Below, piece after piece: positions 1 through 7,322 of a stretch of DNA of 15,497 nt (position 1 is its first letter; each line of letters begins with the position of its first letter). The position numbers and the translations under genes are program-made. Below the pieces are notes generated by a model. The model ran no database searches, had not been told where the DNA came from, and worked only from the letters and a program-made list of their open reading frames with translations. The stretch covers positions 1-15,497 of the forward strand of contig JALRFZ010000577.1 in assembly GCA_023253615.1 (NCBI GenBank), given 5' to 3'. The stretch comes from Verrucomicrobiales bacterium. GTDB taxonomy: Bacteria; Verrucomicrobiota; Verrucomicrobiia; Verrucomicrobiales; DEV007.

Positions 1-54
1 TTCGACTCGCGCGGAGCCGAGGGCTACCACGGCGGTGGGGTCTATCACGATCCC

Positions 55-1608
55 GTGCGCGGACACATCGCCGGAGCCGTCCTCGGCCGCCTCGCCGGAC
101 ACGGGGTGGTGGATTTTGTCGTCTGCGCCGGAGCCCGCAACGTGCCGCTCGTGAGTTCGCTTTTGTCGCGATGTCAGGATCTCGATCTCCGCGTCTGGCA
201 TCATTTCGATGAACGTGCCGCCGCCTTTTTCGCCCTCGGTCTCTCCAAACGATCGGGCAATCCCGTCGCCGTCCTCACCACCTCCGGCACTGCCGTGGCC
301 GAGTTGCTCCCCGCGGCGATCGAGGCGTATTACAGCGGGATTCCTCTCGTGTTCGTCACCGCCGATCGTCCCGCCAACTTCCGCGGCAGCGGCGCACCCC
401 AGGCGATCGAGCAGGCGGGGATCTTCGGGCCTTATGCGATGGCCCTGGATCTGGAAACGGCGGACGATCTGGCTCCGCTCGAGGAATGGAAGCGCGATGC
501 TCCCTTGCACCTCAATGTCTGTTTCGACGAACCCCGCGCCGAGGATCGACATGCGTCGTGGGGATTTGAATCGCGGTCCGTCCCAGTGAAAGTTGCTTCG
601 ACTTCAGTCGAAGGTCCTCTGTCACGGACTGCGACTGAAGTCGCAGCCACATTCTGCGAAGACCGCGCCGGACTCCTCGTCCTCCTCGGCGAACTCCCTC
701 ACTCCTGGCGCGGGGCAGTCACCCGTTTTCTCGTTTCGTTAGGGGCTCCCGTCTGGGCCGAGGCCACAAGCGGGCTCCGCGAAAGCCCCGCCCTCGCCGC
801 CCTTCTCCGCTACGGCGAGCCCGTCCTGCCGCAAAAGGTCCTCCGCCTCGGTGGCGTGCCCAGCCTCCGCCTTTGGCGTGATCTCGAAGCCAACGCCACG
901 ATCCCGGTGCTCTCGATCTGCCCTCGGCCTTTCTCCGGTCTGGCGCGACCCTCGCAGCTTCTTGTTAGCAGCGACTTTCCCCACCTCGTCCTCCCGACCC
1001 AAGAGGGTCAAGTCGCCGAACCTACCCTCTTCGATGGAGCCGCCTTCGCCCGTTTCCCGCGCTCCGAGCCCGCGCTCGTCCACGCCCTCTCGCGCGAGAT
1101 CCCGTCGCACGCCCTCGTTTACCTCGGCAACAGCCTGCCGATCCGCGAATGGAATTCCTTTGCCACCCTCGATCCGACGCACCCGCATGCCTTCGCCAGC
1201 CGTGGTGCGAACGGCATCGATGGTCAGGTCGCGACCTTCCTCGGTCTTTCCGAAAGTGAAGGCGAATCGTGGGGAATCTTCGGTGATCTCACCGCCCTCT
1301 ACGATCTCAACGCCCCGGCCCTGCTCGAGCCACTCGCTCCGGCGAAACGTCGGATCGTGGTGATCAACAACGGCGGAGGCCGCATCTTTTCGCGACTACC
1401 TTCCATGGCCGGGATGGCGCCCGACGAAAAACAGGTGACCGAAAACCGTCATCAACTCCGCTTCGAGGCTTGGGCGGCGATGTGGGGCATGGATTACCGC
1501 CTCTGGCATGCGGGCGAGGCTTTCCCCGCCGATCTGCCCGACAGCGTCCTCATTGAAGCGATCCCTGATGAGACCGAGACCGAGGCCTTTTGGAAATGGG
1601 GGAAATGA
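55..1608 (+). CDS. menD: MenD, SEPHCHC synthase (menaquinone biosynthesis)
   Basis: Thiamine-diphosphate enzyme that joins isochorismate and 2-oxoglutarate to give SEPHCHC, the committed step of menaquinone synthesis. The 517 residues match the usual three-domain MenD plan. HFDER at residues 50-54 supplies the cofactor-activating Glu53; SGTAVAEL lies near 77-84 and TADRP at 102-106. ASRGANGIDG is at 381-390, and the ThDP/metal motif GDLTALYDLN (410-419) is followed by NNGGGRIFSRLP (438-449). The usual PGSRS substrate loop reads AGARNV here, so the Ser before Arg28 is Ala. Residues 181-198 are encoded by a palindromic repeat that looks inserted in frame into the linker between domains. The GTG start at 55 fits family alignment, but the frame is open to the left edge, so the true start could lie upstream. 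Its stop overlaps menH. Confidence 0.95.
   Translation: MRGHIAGAVLGRLAGHGVVDFVVCAGARNVPLVSSLLSRCQDLDLRVWHHFDERAAAFFALGLSKRSGNPVAVLTTSGTAVAELLPAAIEAYYSGIPLVFVTADRPANFRGSGAPQAIEQAGIFGPYAMALDLETADDLAPLEEWKRDAPLHLNVCFDEPRAEDRHASWGFESRSVPVKVASTSVEGPLSRTATEVAATFCEDRAGLLVLLGELPHSWRGAVTRFLVSLGAPVWAEATSGLRESPALAALLRYGEPVLPQKVLRLGGVPSLRLWRDLEANATIPVLSICPRPFSGLARPSQLLVSSDFPHLVLPTQEGQVAEPTLFDGAAFARFPRSEPALVHALSREIPSHALVYLGNSLPIREWNSFATLDPTHPHAFASRGANGIDGQVATFLGLSESEGESWGIFGDLTALYDLNAPALLEPLAPAKRRIVVINNGGGRIFSRLPSMAGMAPDEKQVTENRHQLRFEAWAAMWGMDYRLWHAGEAFPADLPDSVLIEAIPDETETEAFWKWGK
596..646. repeat. twin-hairpin palindromic repeat inside menD
   Basis: Two near-perfect 18-nt hairpins lie back to back: CTTCGACT-TC-AGTCGAAG at 596-613 and CTGCGACT-GA-AGTCGCAG at 629-646. 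They share the core CGACTTCAGTCG in opposite orientation. Short GTCC and GGAC segments at 614-617 and 626-629 also pair, so the whole block can fold as one long imperfect inverted repeat. It is translated in frame as part of menD. The structure is seen directly; its identity as a dispersed REP-like element is inferred, because no second copy occurs in this window. Confidence 0.75.
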
Positions 1609-2321
1609 GCACGACTCCCGCGATCTTCGCCCTCCACGGCAATCTCGGCACCCCTGCCGACTGGGACCTGCCGGGATGCCCTGACATTCACCCCAGCGAT
1701 CTCTGGGATCACGTCGATCTCGATTTCAACGACTTCGCCGCGGCCCTCGCCGGACCTCTCGCTGCCGGATTCGAAAAGCCGATCCTCGCAGGCTATTCCC
1801 TCGGCGGACGGCTCGCCCTGCACGCCCTCGCCGCTTTTCCCGACCGTTGGTGCGGGGCCGTGATCGTCTCCGCCCATCCCGGGCTTTGTTGCGTCGAGGA
1901 CCGTCTCGCCCGCCGCACCTCCGACGCGATCTGGGCGGAGCGGGCGCGCACGATGGAGTGGGGCGCCTTCCTCGATCAATGGAATGCCCAACCGCTCTTC
2001 GGCAAGGCCCCGCCCACTCTCCGCACACGGCAGTCGGCCCTCGAAGCTCGCCGCGAAGCGATTGCCAAGGCCTTTGAAACGTGGTCGCTCGGACGCCAGG
2101 AAGATCTCCGCAGCCGTCTCGGGCGTTTCGCCGGACCCGTCCTCTGGATCACCGGGGAAAACGATGCCCGCTTCACACGCCTCGGTGTGGAGATGGCGGC
2201 GGTGTTCCCGGATTTCCGTCACGTCGTCGTGCCCGGAGCCGGGCATCGGGTCTTGGAAGACGGGGCGGAAGTGGTGGGGAGGGAGGTTGTCGCGCTCGTC
2301 GAATTCATCCGTGGATCGTGA
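1605..2321 (+). CDS. menH: MenH, SHCHC synthase (alpha/beta hydrolase)
   Basis: Alpha/beta-hydrolase-fold protein of 238 residues that would eliminate pyruvate from SEPHCHC to form SHCHC. The oxyanion-side HGNLG motif is at residues 11-15. The nucleophile elbow [10 protein letters not shown] places Ser65. Asp187 follows in the ITGEND segment and His214 in [10 protein letters not shown], completing the triad. I chose ATG 1605 because it overlaps the menD stop as ATGA, is preceded by a purine-rich GGGGAA, and leaves the short N-terminus expected before HG. In-frame TTG 1590 and ATG 1596 are alternatives. Position right after menD and before menB supports MenH over a generic hydrolase. Confidence 0.9.
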   Translation: MSTTPAIFALHGNLGTPADWDLPGCPDIHPSDLWDHVDLDFNDFAAALAGPLAAGFEKPILAGYSLGGRLALHALAAFPDRWCGAVIVSAHPGLCCVEDRLARRTSDAIWAERARTMEWGAFLDQWNAQPLFGKAPPTLRTRQSALEARREAIAKAFETWSLGRQEDLRSRLGRFAGPVLWITGENDARFTRLGVEMAAVFPDFRHVVVPGAGHRVLEDGAEVVGREVVALVEFIRGS

Positions 2322-2406
2322 GCGCGCGTGGTGCCTTGCTTCCCGCCCCGTCATCCCCACAACTCCCGTTGACGTAAGCCCTCGGAGAGAACAGGCTCCC
2401 AAACAC

Positions 2407-3225
2407 ATGAATTGGATTTCCCGACACGACTTTGAAGACCTCCGCTACGAGACCTCGGAGGATGGCCAGATCGCCAAGATCACGATCAACCGGCCGGAGG
2501 TGCGCAATGCCTTCCGCCCCCAGACGGTGAAAGAAATGCTCGTCGCCTTCGACCTCGCCCACGAGGATCCGCAGGTCGGCGTGGTGATCCTGACGGGAGA
2601 GGGCGACCTCGCCTTCTGCTCGGGTGGCGACCAGAAGGTGCGGGGGCATGCCGGCTACGTCGGTGACGACGGGGTGCCGCGGCTGAACATCCTCGATGTG
2701 CAGAAGAAAATCCGCTCCCTGCCCAAACCGGTCATCGCGATGGGGGCGGGCTACGCGATCGGCGGCGGCCATGTCCTCCACGTGGTCTGCGACCTGACGA
2801 TCGCGGCGGACAACGCGCGCTTCGGGCAAACGGGACCGAAAGTCGGCTCTTTCGACGGGGGGCTCGGCTCGAGCTACCTCGCCCGCATCGTGGGCCAGAA
2901 GAAGGCCCGCGAGATCTGGTATCTTTGCCGTCAGTATGACGCGCAGCAGGCGCTCGACATGGGGCTGGTGAACACGGTCGTCCCGCTCGCGCAGCTCGAG
3001 GAAGAGACGGTGAAATGGTGCCGCGAGATCCTCGAGCATTCGCCCCTCGCACTCCGCTGTCTCAAGACCGCCCTCAACGCTGACTGCGATGGTCAGATGG
3101 GTCTGCTCGACCTCGCCGGCAACGCGACCTTGCTCTATTACATGTCGGAGGAGGCGAAGGAAGGCAAGAACGCCTTCGTCGAGAAGCGGAAGCCCGACTT
3201 CTCCCGCTTCCCGCGCGTGCCTTAG
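2407..3225 (+). CDS. menB: MenB, 1,4-dihydroxy-2-naphthoyl-CoA synthase
   Basis: Crotonase-fold enzyme of 272 residues that cyclises o-succinylbenzoyl-CoA to DHNA-CoA. Similarity to the E. coli enzyme is very strong, with a constant offset of 13 residues. Oxyanion-hole segments [10 protein letters not shown] (71-80) and GYAIGGGH (115-122) are present. Catalytic residues equivalent to E. coli Tyr97, Asp163 and Tyr258 are Tyr84, Asp150 and Tyr245. Gln141, Gly143 and Trp171 match the bicarbonate site of type I, bicarbonate-dependent MenB. ATG 2407 gives the family N-terminus; a GGAGAGA stretch lies 16 bases upstream, rather far for a ribosome site. The 85-base gap after menH is the first break in the operon. 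A hairpin overlaps the stop codon. Confidence 0.96.
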   Translation: MNWISRHDFEDLRYETSEDGQIAKITINRPEVRNAFRPQTVKEMLVAFDLAHEDPQVGVVILTGEGDLAFCSGGDQKVRGHAGYVGDDGVPRLNILDVQKKIRSLPKPVIAMGAGYAIGGGHVLHVVCDLTIAADNARFGQTGPKVGSFDGGLGSSYLARIVGQKKAREIWYLCRQYDAQQALDMGLVNTVVPLAQLEEETVKWCREILEHSPLALRCLKTALNADCDGQMGLLDLAGNATLLYYMSEEAKEGKNAFVEKRKPDFSRFPRVP

Positions 3226-3242
3226 GCGCGGCAAGCGGGAGA
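3200..3242 (+). other. strong hairpin across the menB stop codon
   Basis: The arms TCTCCCGCTT (3200-3209) and AAGCGGGAGA (3233-3242) pair perfectly. The pairing continues inward after one C-C mismatch with CCGCGC (3211-3216) and GCGCGG (3226-3231). That gives about 16 pairs around a 9-nt loop that holds the stop codon TAG at 3223-3225. No T-run follows, so it does not look like a standard intrinsic terminator. A 3'-end stabiliser or a partial attenuator between menB and menA is possible. Confidence 0.6.
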
Positions 3243-3378
3243 GTAAAAGGTAAAAAGTAAAAGGTAAAAAGTAGATGGCTGCGATGAACGCTTGTCGATG
3301 GGCGGATGCGGTCTGGAAAAGTTCCGCGCCGCTGGCGCGCTGCATAAACCTTTTACTTTTTACCTTTTACCTTTTACT
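3242..3378. repeat. MITE-like inverted repeat element between menB and menA
   Basis: The left arm (3242-3273) holds two copies and the start of a third copy of the 14-mer AGTAAAAGGTAAAA. The right arm (about 3349-3378) holds its reverse complement, with the outermost 14 bases at 3365-3378 an exact inverted match to 3242-3255. Between the arms lies about 75 bp of ordinary GC-rich sequence with an internal hairpin CGCGCC-GCT-GGCGCG at 3325-3339. The A/T-rich arms contrast sharply with the neighbouring genes. No clear target-site duplication or transposase is visible, so non-autonomous mobility is inferred. The element fills most of the 195-base menB-menA gap. Confidence 0.7.
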
Positions 3379-3420
3379 TCCCCCACCGAAGTCGTGGACG
3401 TCTTCTCCCGCAAAACGCTT

Positions 3421-4305
3421 ATGCCCATGATGCCTTGGATCCTGGCCGCCCGTCCCAAGACGCTGCCCGCGGCGATCGTGCCGGTGTGGGTCGGGTCGAT
3501 GCCGGCGCTGGTGGACGGGGATCCTTTGTCGGGATCGTGGTTCCTTTTCTGGTGTACGCTGCTGAGTTGTCTTTGCATCCAGATCGCGACGAATCTTTTC
3601 AACGACGCGATCGACCACGTGAAGGGCGCGGACACGAAGAAACGCCTCGGCCCTCGCCGGGTCACCGCTTCGGGCATGCTGCGGCCGGGCACGGTCTTGA
3701 TCGGAGCCTTGGTCTTTTGCGCGCTCGCCGCCCTCATCGCCCTGCCCATGGTGATGGAACGCGGGTGGCCGGTGGTGGCGATCGGCCTGGTCTCGCTCTT
3801 TTTCGCCTACGGCTATACCGGTGGACCGTTTCCGCTCGCTTATCGGGGGATGGGGGAACTGTTCGTGATTCTCTTCTTTGGATTCGTGGCGGTGTCGGGA
3901 TCCTATCTTGTGCAGACGGGGGAGTGGGGTGGACGGGATGTCCTGACGCTCGGCCTGCAATGCGGACTGTATTCGAGCGTGTTGATCGCGGTCAACAACC
4001 TCCGCGATCTCGAGGAGGACCGGAGTTCGGGGAAACAAACCCTGGCGGTGCGCTTCGGCGAAGTCTTTGCCCGGGTGGAGATCCTGCTTTTTTGCGTGGT
4101 GCCGGTGGTGCTTTGGAATCTCCACGCTTCGGAGACGCTGGTGGGTCTGCTGGTGGGACTCGTGCCGGCGCCCATCGGCGTGATCATCGTCGCCTGCGTT
4201 TTCCGCCTGCGTCCGGGCACGGTCTACAACCGCATTCTGGCGCTGGGAGCGCTGCAATTGATTCTTTTCGCGGTTGCGGCGACGCTGCACGAGCTGCTGC
4301 CATGA
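3421..4305 (+). CDS. menA: MenA, DHNA polyprenyltransferase
   Basis: Integral membrane prenyltransferase of the UbiA family, 294 residues, that attaches the isoprenoid tail to DHNA. ARPKTLPAAIVPVWVG opens the protein as in E. coli MenA. The first Asp-rich motif is NLFNDAIDHVKGAD at 58-71 and the second is NNLRDLEEDRSSGKQT at 192-207; these bind Mg2+ and the prenyl diphosphate. About eight hydrophobic spans are visible, for example around 92-112, 117-135, 146-164 and 240-262. ATG 3421 (or 3430) gives the family N-terminus. Longer in-frame starts would translate the A/T-rich repeat arm and are unlikely. Its stop overlaps the menC start (ATGA). Confidence 0.94.
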   Translation: MPMMPWILAARPKTLPAAIVPVWVGSMPALVDGDPLSGSWFLFWCTLLSCLCIQIATNLFNDAIDHVKGADTKKRLGPRRVTASGMLRPGTVLIGALVFCALAALIALPMVMERGWPVVAIGLVSLFFAYGYTGGPFPLAYRGMGELFVILFFGFVAVSGSYLVQTGEWGGRDVLTLGLQCGLYSSVLIAVNNLRDLEEDRSSGKQTLAVRFGEVFARVEILLFCVVPVVLWNLHASETLVGLLVGLVPAPIGVIIVACVFRLRPGTVYNRILALGALQLILFAVAATLHELLP

Positions 4306-5228
4306 GGCCGATCCACTACTGGCGCTACACGCTGCGCTCGGCGAAGGGACTCAATGCGGTGAGCGGACGCAGGGCGCACGAGGGGGCGCTGATCCGCTGC
4401 GGGAGGGGCTATGGCTGCGTCCATCCCTGGCCGGAGCTGGGCGACGCGCCGCTGGAGGATCAGTTGCGCGCCCTCGCGGCGGGGGAGACGAATTTTTCCC
4501 GGGTGGTGCATGGGGCGGTGGAATGCGCCCTCGTCGATGGCGATGCGAGGCGTTCGGGGGTCTCGCTTTTCCAATGGCCGGTGCCGGAGAGCCACTGGCT
4601 GGTGCGGGACGGGGATGATCCGGACTACGCGGTGACCGACGGATTCACCCTCGCCAAGATCAAAGGCACGCCGGATCTGGCGAAGGTGAGGGCGGCGATC
4701 GGGACGTGGGCGGGCGCGGGGCTGAGGGTGCGGCTCGATTTCAATGAATCGCTCGCGCCGGGGGGCTTTTTATCGTTCTGGCAGGGGCTCGCCGACCCGC
4801 TCCGGGACGCCATCGACGTGGTGGAGGATCCGGAGGCGTGGAGCGAGGAAGGCTGGATGGCGCTACGTGCGGCGGGGGTGCCGGTGGCGGTGGATCGCGT
4901 CCCGGAGCGGTTCCGTGAAGGCGATGTGATGGTCTACAAACCCGCCCTCCACGGCTATCAGGCTCTGCCCGGGGGGCGCTTTTATGTGACCTCCTACATG
5001 GACCACGCGATCGGCCAACTCTGGGCGGCGGTGGTGGCCTCGATGGCCTCGGGGCGGGGGGGGAATCCACGGCTGCTGCCCTGCGGTCTCCTGACGCACC
5101 GGTGTTTCGAGAACGACGTTTTTTTCGAGCGGCTCCGTTGTGATGGACCGCGTCTCGTGCCGCCGGGAGGGACAGGGCTGGGTTTTGACGATCTGCTGGA
5201 CAAGCTGCCATGGAAACGACTGATCTGA
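4302..5228 (+). CDS. menC: MenC, o-succinylbenzoate synthase
   Basis: Enolase-superfamily enzyme of 308 residues that dehydrates SHCHC to o-succinylbenzoate. The signature residues are in order: KxK with Lys119 and Lys121 (TLAKIKG); Asp146 in RLDFNES; Glu175 in DVVEDPE; Asp198 in VAVDR; and Lys213 in VYKPALHG. These are the expected acid/base lysines and Mg2+ ligands. The capping N-terminal region is short and divergent, as is common for MenC. ATG 4302 overlaps the menA stop by four bases. The 3' end overlaps menE by 19 bases, so the three genes are probably translated together. Confidence 0.93.
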   Translation: MRPIHYWRYTLRSAKGLNAVSGRRAHEGALIRCGRGYGCVHPWPELGDAPLEDQLRALAAGETNFSRVVHGAVECALVDGDARRSGVSLFQWPVPESHWLVRDGDDPDYAVTDGFTLAKIKGTPDLAKVRAAIGTWAGAGLRVRLDFNESLAPGGFLSFWQGLADPLRDAIDVVEDPEAWSEEGWMALRAAGVPVAVDRVPERFREGDVMVYKPALHGYQALPGGRFYVTSYMDHAIGQLWAAVVASMASGRGGNPRLLPCGLLTHRCFENDVFFERLRCDGPRLVPPGGTGLGFDDLLDKLPWKRLI

Positions 5229-6325
5229 GCTCTCCCGGCTACTGGGAATCGGAGTCGCTCGATCTGCGGCTCAATCCGAAACGCGGCATCGATGCCACCG
5301 GGCTTGGTGATTTTCTCGCGGGTGAAATCGGAATCCGCTCGGGTGTGGTGCTCGCGTCGTCGGGCTCGGGCGGGGTGGGGAAATTCGTCGTGTTGTCGAA
5401 GGCGGCGGTGCTGGCCTCGGCGCGGGCGGTGAACGCGTGTGGCGGACTGACCGGGGACGACATCTGGCTGGGGAATCTCCCGACCTTCCATGTCGGCGGC
5501 ATCGGGATCCATGCGCGGGCTTATGCCAACGGAGCGAAGGTCGTGCCGATGCCTTGGGATGCCTGGACCCGGGACGGAGGGGCTTTTCTCGCAGCGATCG
5601 ACGAGGCCCGGGCGACGCTGGCCTCGCTGACCCCGACGCATCTCTGGGATCTGGTCAAGGTCGGGGCGCGGGCTCCGGAATCGCTGCGGGGGGTGTTTCT
5701 CGGCGGCGGTCGCATCGATCCGCTGCTGGTGGCACGGGCGAACGACCTCGGCTGGCCGGTCTGGCCGACCTATGGAATGACGGAAACCGCCTCCCAGGTG
5801 GCGACTTCGTTCGAAGGCGATCCGGAGTGGCTGCCCCTGCTCCCCATCTGGGAAGCGCGTGCGGATGAGGAAGGGCGGCTCTGGCTGCGGGGCGGGGCGC
5901 TTTGCGAAGGCACGGTGACGGAAGCCGCCGGGCGATGGGTGTATCAGCCGTCGCGGGTCGCGGACGGGTGGATGGCGACGGGTGATGCCGCCGTGATCCG
6001 GGGGCGGGAATTGCGTTTTTCATCGCGGCTCGATGGCGCGGTGAAGGTCTCGGGTGAGCTCGTCTCTCTGCCGGCGCTGAACGACCGGCTCGCTTTGCTC
6101 GGGATCGCGGGCATGGTCGTGGCGGTGCCGGAAGACAGGCGCGGGAACGAGCTCGTGCTGGTCTGCGAGACTCGGGCGGAGGAAATGATGGCGCGTTTCA
6201 ACGCGGGCCTGCCGCCCATCGAGCAGGTCGCGCGTGTCGTCGAGGCCGGGGTGTTGCCACGCACCGGAATCGGCAAGCCGGATCGCGCGGCGATCGAGGC
6301 CCTGGCCCGTGGCCGGCAGGGGTGA
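5210..6325 (+). CDS. menE: MenE, o-succinylbenzoate-CoA ligase (short form)
   Basis: ANL-superfamily (AMP-forming) ligase that would activate o-succinylbenzoate with ATP and CoA. Visible motifs: phosphate loop SSGSGGVGK (50-58, atypical for the usual Thr/Ser-rich loop), LPTFHVGG (90-97), YGMTETASQ (188-196), WMATGDA (254-260), the hinge RLDGAVKVSGE (273-283) and the C-terminal lysine motif PRTGIGKPDR (350-359, Lys356). At 371 residues it is about 100 shorter than typical MenE, and the missing part is N-terminal to the phosphate loop. Short MenE forms are also known to me from Bacteroidetes. ATG 5210 lies inside menC; nothing else in the window would supply this step. Confidence 0.9.
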   Translation: METTDLSSPGYWESESLDLRLNPKRGIDATGLGDFLAGEIGIRSGVVLASSGSGGVGKFVVLSKAAVLASARAVNACGGLTGDDIWLGNLPTFHVGGIGIHARAYANGAKVVPMPWDAWTRDGGAFLAAIDEARATLASLTPTHLWDLVKVGARAPESLRGVFLGGGRIDPLLVARANDLGWPVWPTYGMTETASQVATSFEGDPEWLPLLPIWEARADEEGRLWLRGGALCEGTVTEAAGRWVYQPSRVADGWMATGDAAVIRGRELRFSSRLDGAVKVSGELVSLPALNDRLALLGIAGMVVAVPEDRRGNELVLVCETRAEEMMARFNAGLPPIEQVARVVEAGVLPRTGIGKPDRAAIEALARGRQG

Positions 6326-6355
6326 TCCGTCGTTTTCGGGCACGTCGCGCGCGGG

Positions 6356-7186
6356 TCACGGCTTGCCGCCCAGCTCGACGATCCAGGCGACGAGCTCCCA
6401 GATCTCCTGTTCACCCAGCGAGGCGGCGTATCCGAGCATGGGGGTGCCGTTGAGTCCCGTGGCGATGGTGCGGTAGAGATCGCGCGGTGAATCGCCCGAT
6501 TTGTGATGGGGCGAGGCGAGGACGGCGGGGCTGATGATCCCTCCCCATCCATCGACGAGGCCTTTGCCGGCGGGGCCGTCGCCCCGGCCATCGACTCCAT
6601 GGCAGACGGCGCAAAGGGTCGCGTAGCGCGCTTTGCCGGTCTGCGCGTGGCGGGTCCGTTCGCCTTCATCGGCGAACCATGCGGGCACCTCGGGCATGGC
6701 CACCGGTTTGGCGGCGAGGGCGGGATCTTTCCAGCATTTCGAGAGGTTCTTCAAATAGACGATGAGGGCATCGACCTCCTCGTCGTGGAGTTGCGCGAAG
6801 ATGGGCATCGCGGTGCCCGAGATGCCGCTGCGGATGGTGCGGCGCAGGTCGGCGTCGACCGGCAGGGTGCCGTAGGAAGTGGTGCGGAATTTGAAAAGGC
6901 CCGAGCGGAAATTCCGCGGCTTGGTCTCGAGCTCGGCGGCCCAGGGTCCGTTGCCGCGTCCGGTCGTGCCGTGGCATTCGACGCAGTGTTTCTGGTAGAC
7001 GTAGCGCCCCTTCATGTAGAGATGGAGCTCGGCGCGCTTGGCTTCATCTCCGGAGGGAGCCTGCGCGGGCTCCTCCGCACCCGCGATGGCCGGAAAGGAG
7101 AGGGCGAGACACAGGGCTGCCGGGAAGGCCCGGCGCAGCCGGTGCCGGAGGCGGGGGCTCTGGAGATACTGGGGGAAACGGATCAC
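6356..7186 (-). CDS. exported di-heme c-type cytochrome
   Basis: Predicted periplasmic electron carrier with two cytochrome c domains. From the GTG at 7186 (276 residues) it has an Arg-rich start and a hydrophobic stretch ending AIAGA-EEP, near residue 37, which reads as a Sec signal peptide. Haem motifs are CVECH at 68-72 and CAVCH at 192-196. Likely distal Met ligands are in GTAMPIF (Met127) and GTPMLGY (Met250). A GTG at 7216 would add ten residues and is also possible; neither start has a clear ribosome site. It converges on menE with only 30 bases between. It is minus-strand like the aldolase 106 bases upstream, but no partner oxidoreductase is adjacent, so its redox partner is unknown. 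Confidence 0.88.
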   Translation of the reverse strand: MIRFPQYLQSPRLRHRLRRAFPAALCLALSFPAIAGAEEPAQAPSGDEAKRAELHLYMKGRYVYQKHCVECHGTTGRGNGPWAAELETKPRNFRSGLFKFRTTSYGTLPVDADLRRTIRSGISGTAMPIFAQLHDEEVDALIVYLKNLSKCWKDPALAAKPVAMPEVPAWFADEGERTRHAQTGKARYATLCAVCHGVDGRGDGPAGKGLVDGWGGIISPAVLASPHHKSGDSPRDLYRTIATGLNGTPMLGYAASLGEQEIWELVAWIVELGGKP

Positions 7187-7262
7187 GTAAACGGGGGTGG
7201 GAAAGCCTCGCCGCACCTGGCGCTCGTGCCGTGCGGATTTTGGTTTTTGGTGCGCCTGGATT

Positions 7263-7316
7263 GTTCCGGCAGTGGCGGTGGAGTCCGCGCCGGGCGACGC
7301 GGAGTGATCACGGAAC
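7263..7316 (-). terminator. possible hairpin after the aldolase gene
   Basis: TCCGCG (7284-7289) pairs with CGCGGA (7298-7303), enclosed by GTTCCG (7263-7268) and CGGAAC (7311-7316). It lies just past the stop of the minus-strand aldolase gene. A clear T-run on the minus strand is missing, so termination is only a guess. Confidence 0.25.
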
Positions 7317-7322
7317 GGAAAA

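Noticed and set aside
1..54. Open reading in frame upstream of the menD GTG, possibly the end of menF
   Set aside because: Only 18 codons without recognisable similarity; all three plus frames are open there, so nothing can be called.
2369..2397. TTGACG as a -35 box for an internal promoter before menB
   Set aside because: No acceptable -10 box at the right spacing, though the 85-base gap leaves room for one.
2879..2900. Leu153 in menB at the place where E. coli has Trp, first taken as loss of the bicarbonate-site Trp184
   Set aside because: Using the 13-residue offset, Trp184 corresponds to Trp171, which is conserved; the site is intact.
3275..3430. Small open frame running from ATG 3275 through the A/T-rich repeat arm into menA
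   Set aside because: Its Leu/Phe-rich tail is simply the translated repeat; no family similarity or ribosome site.
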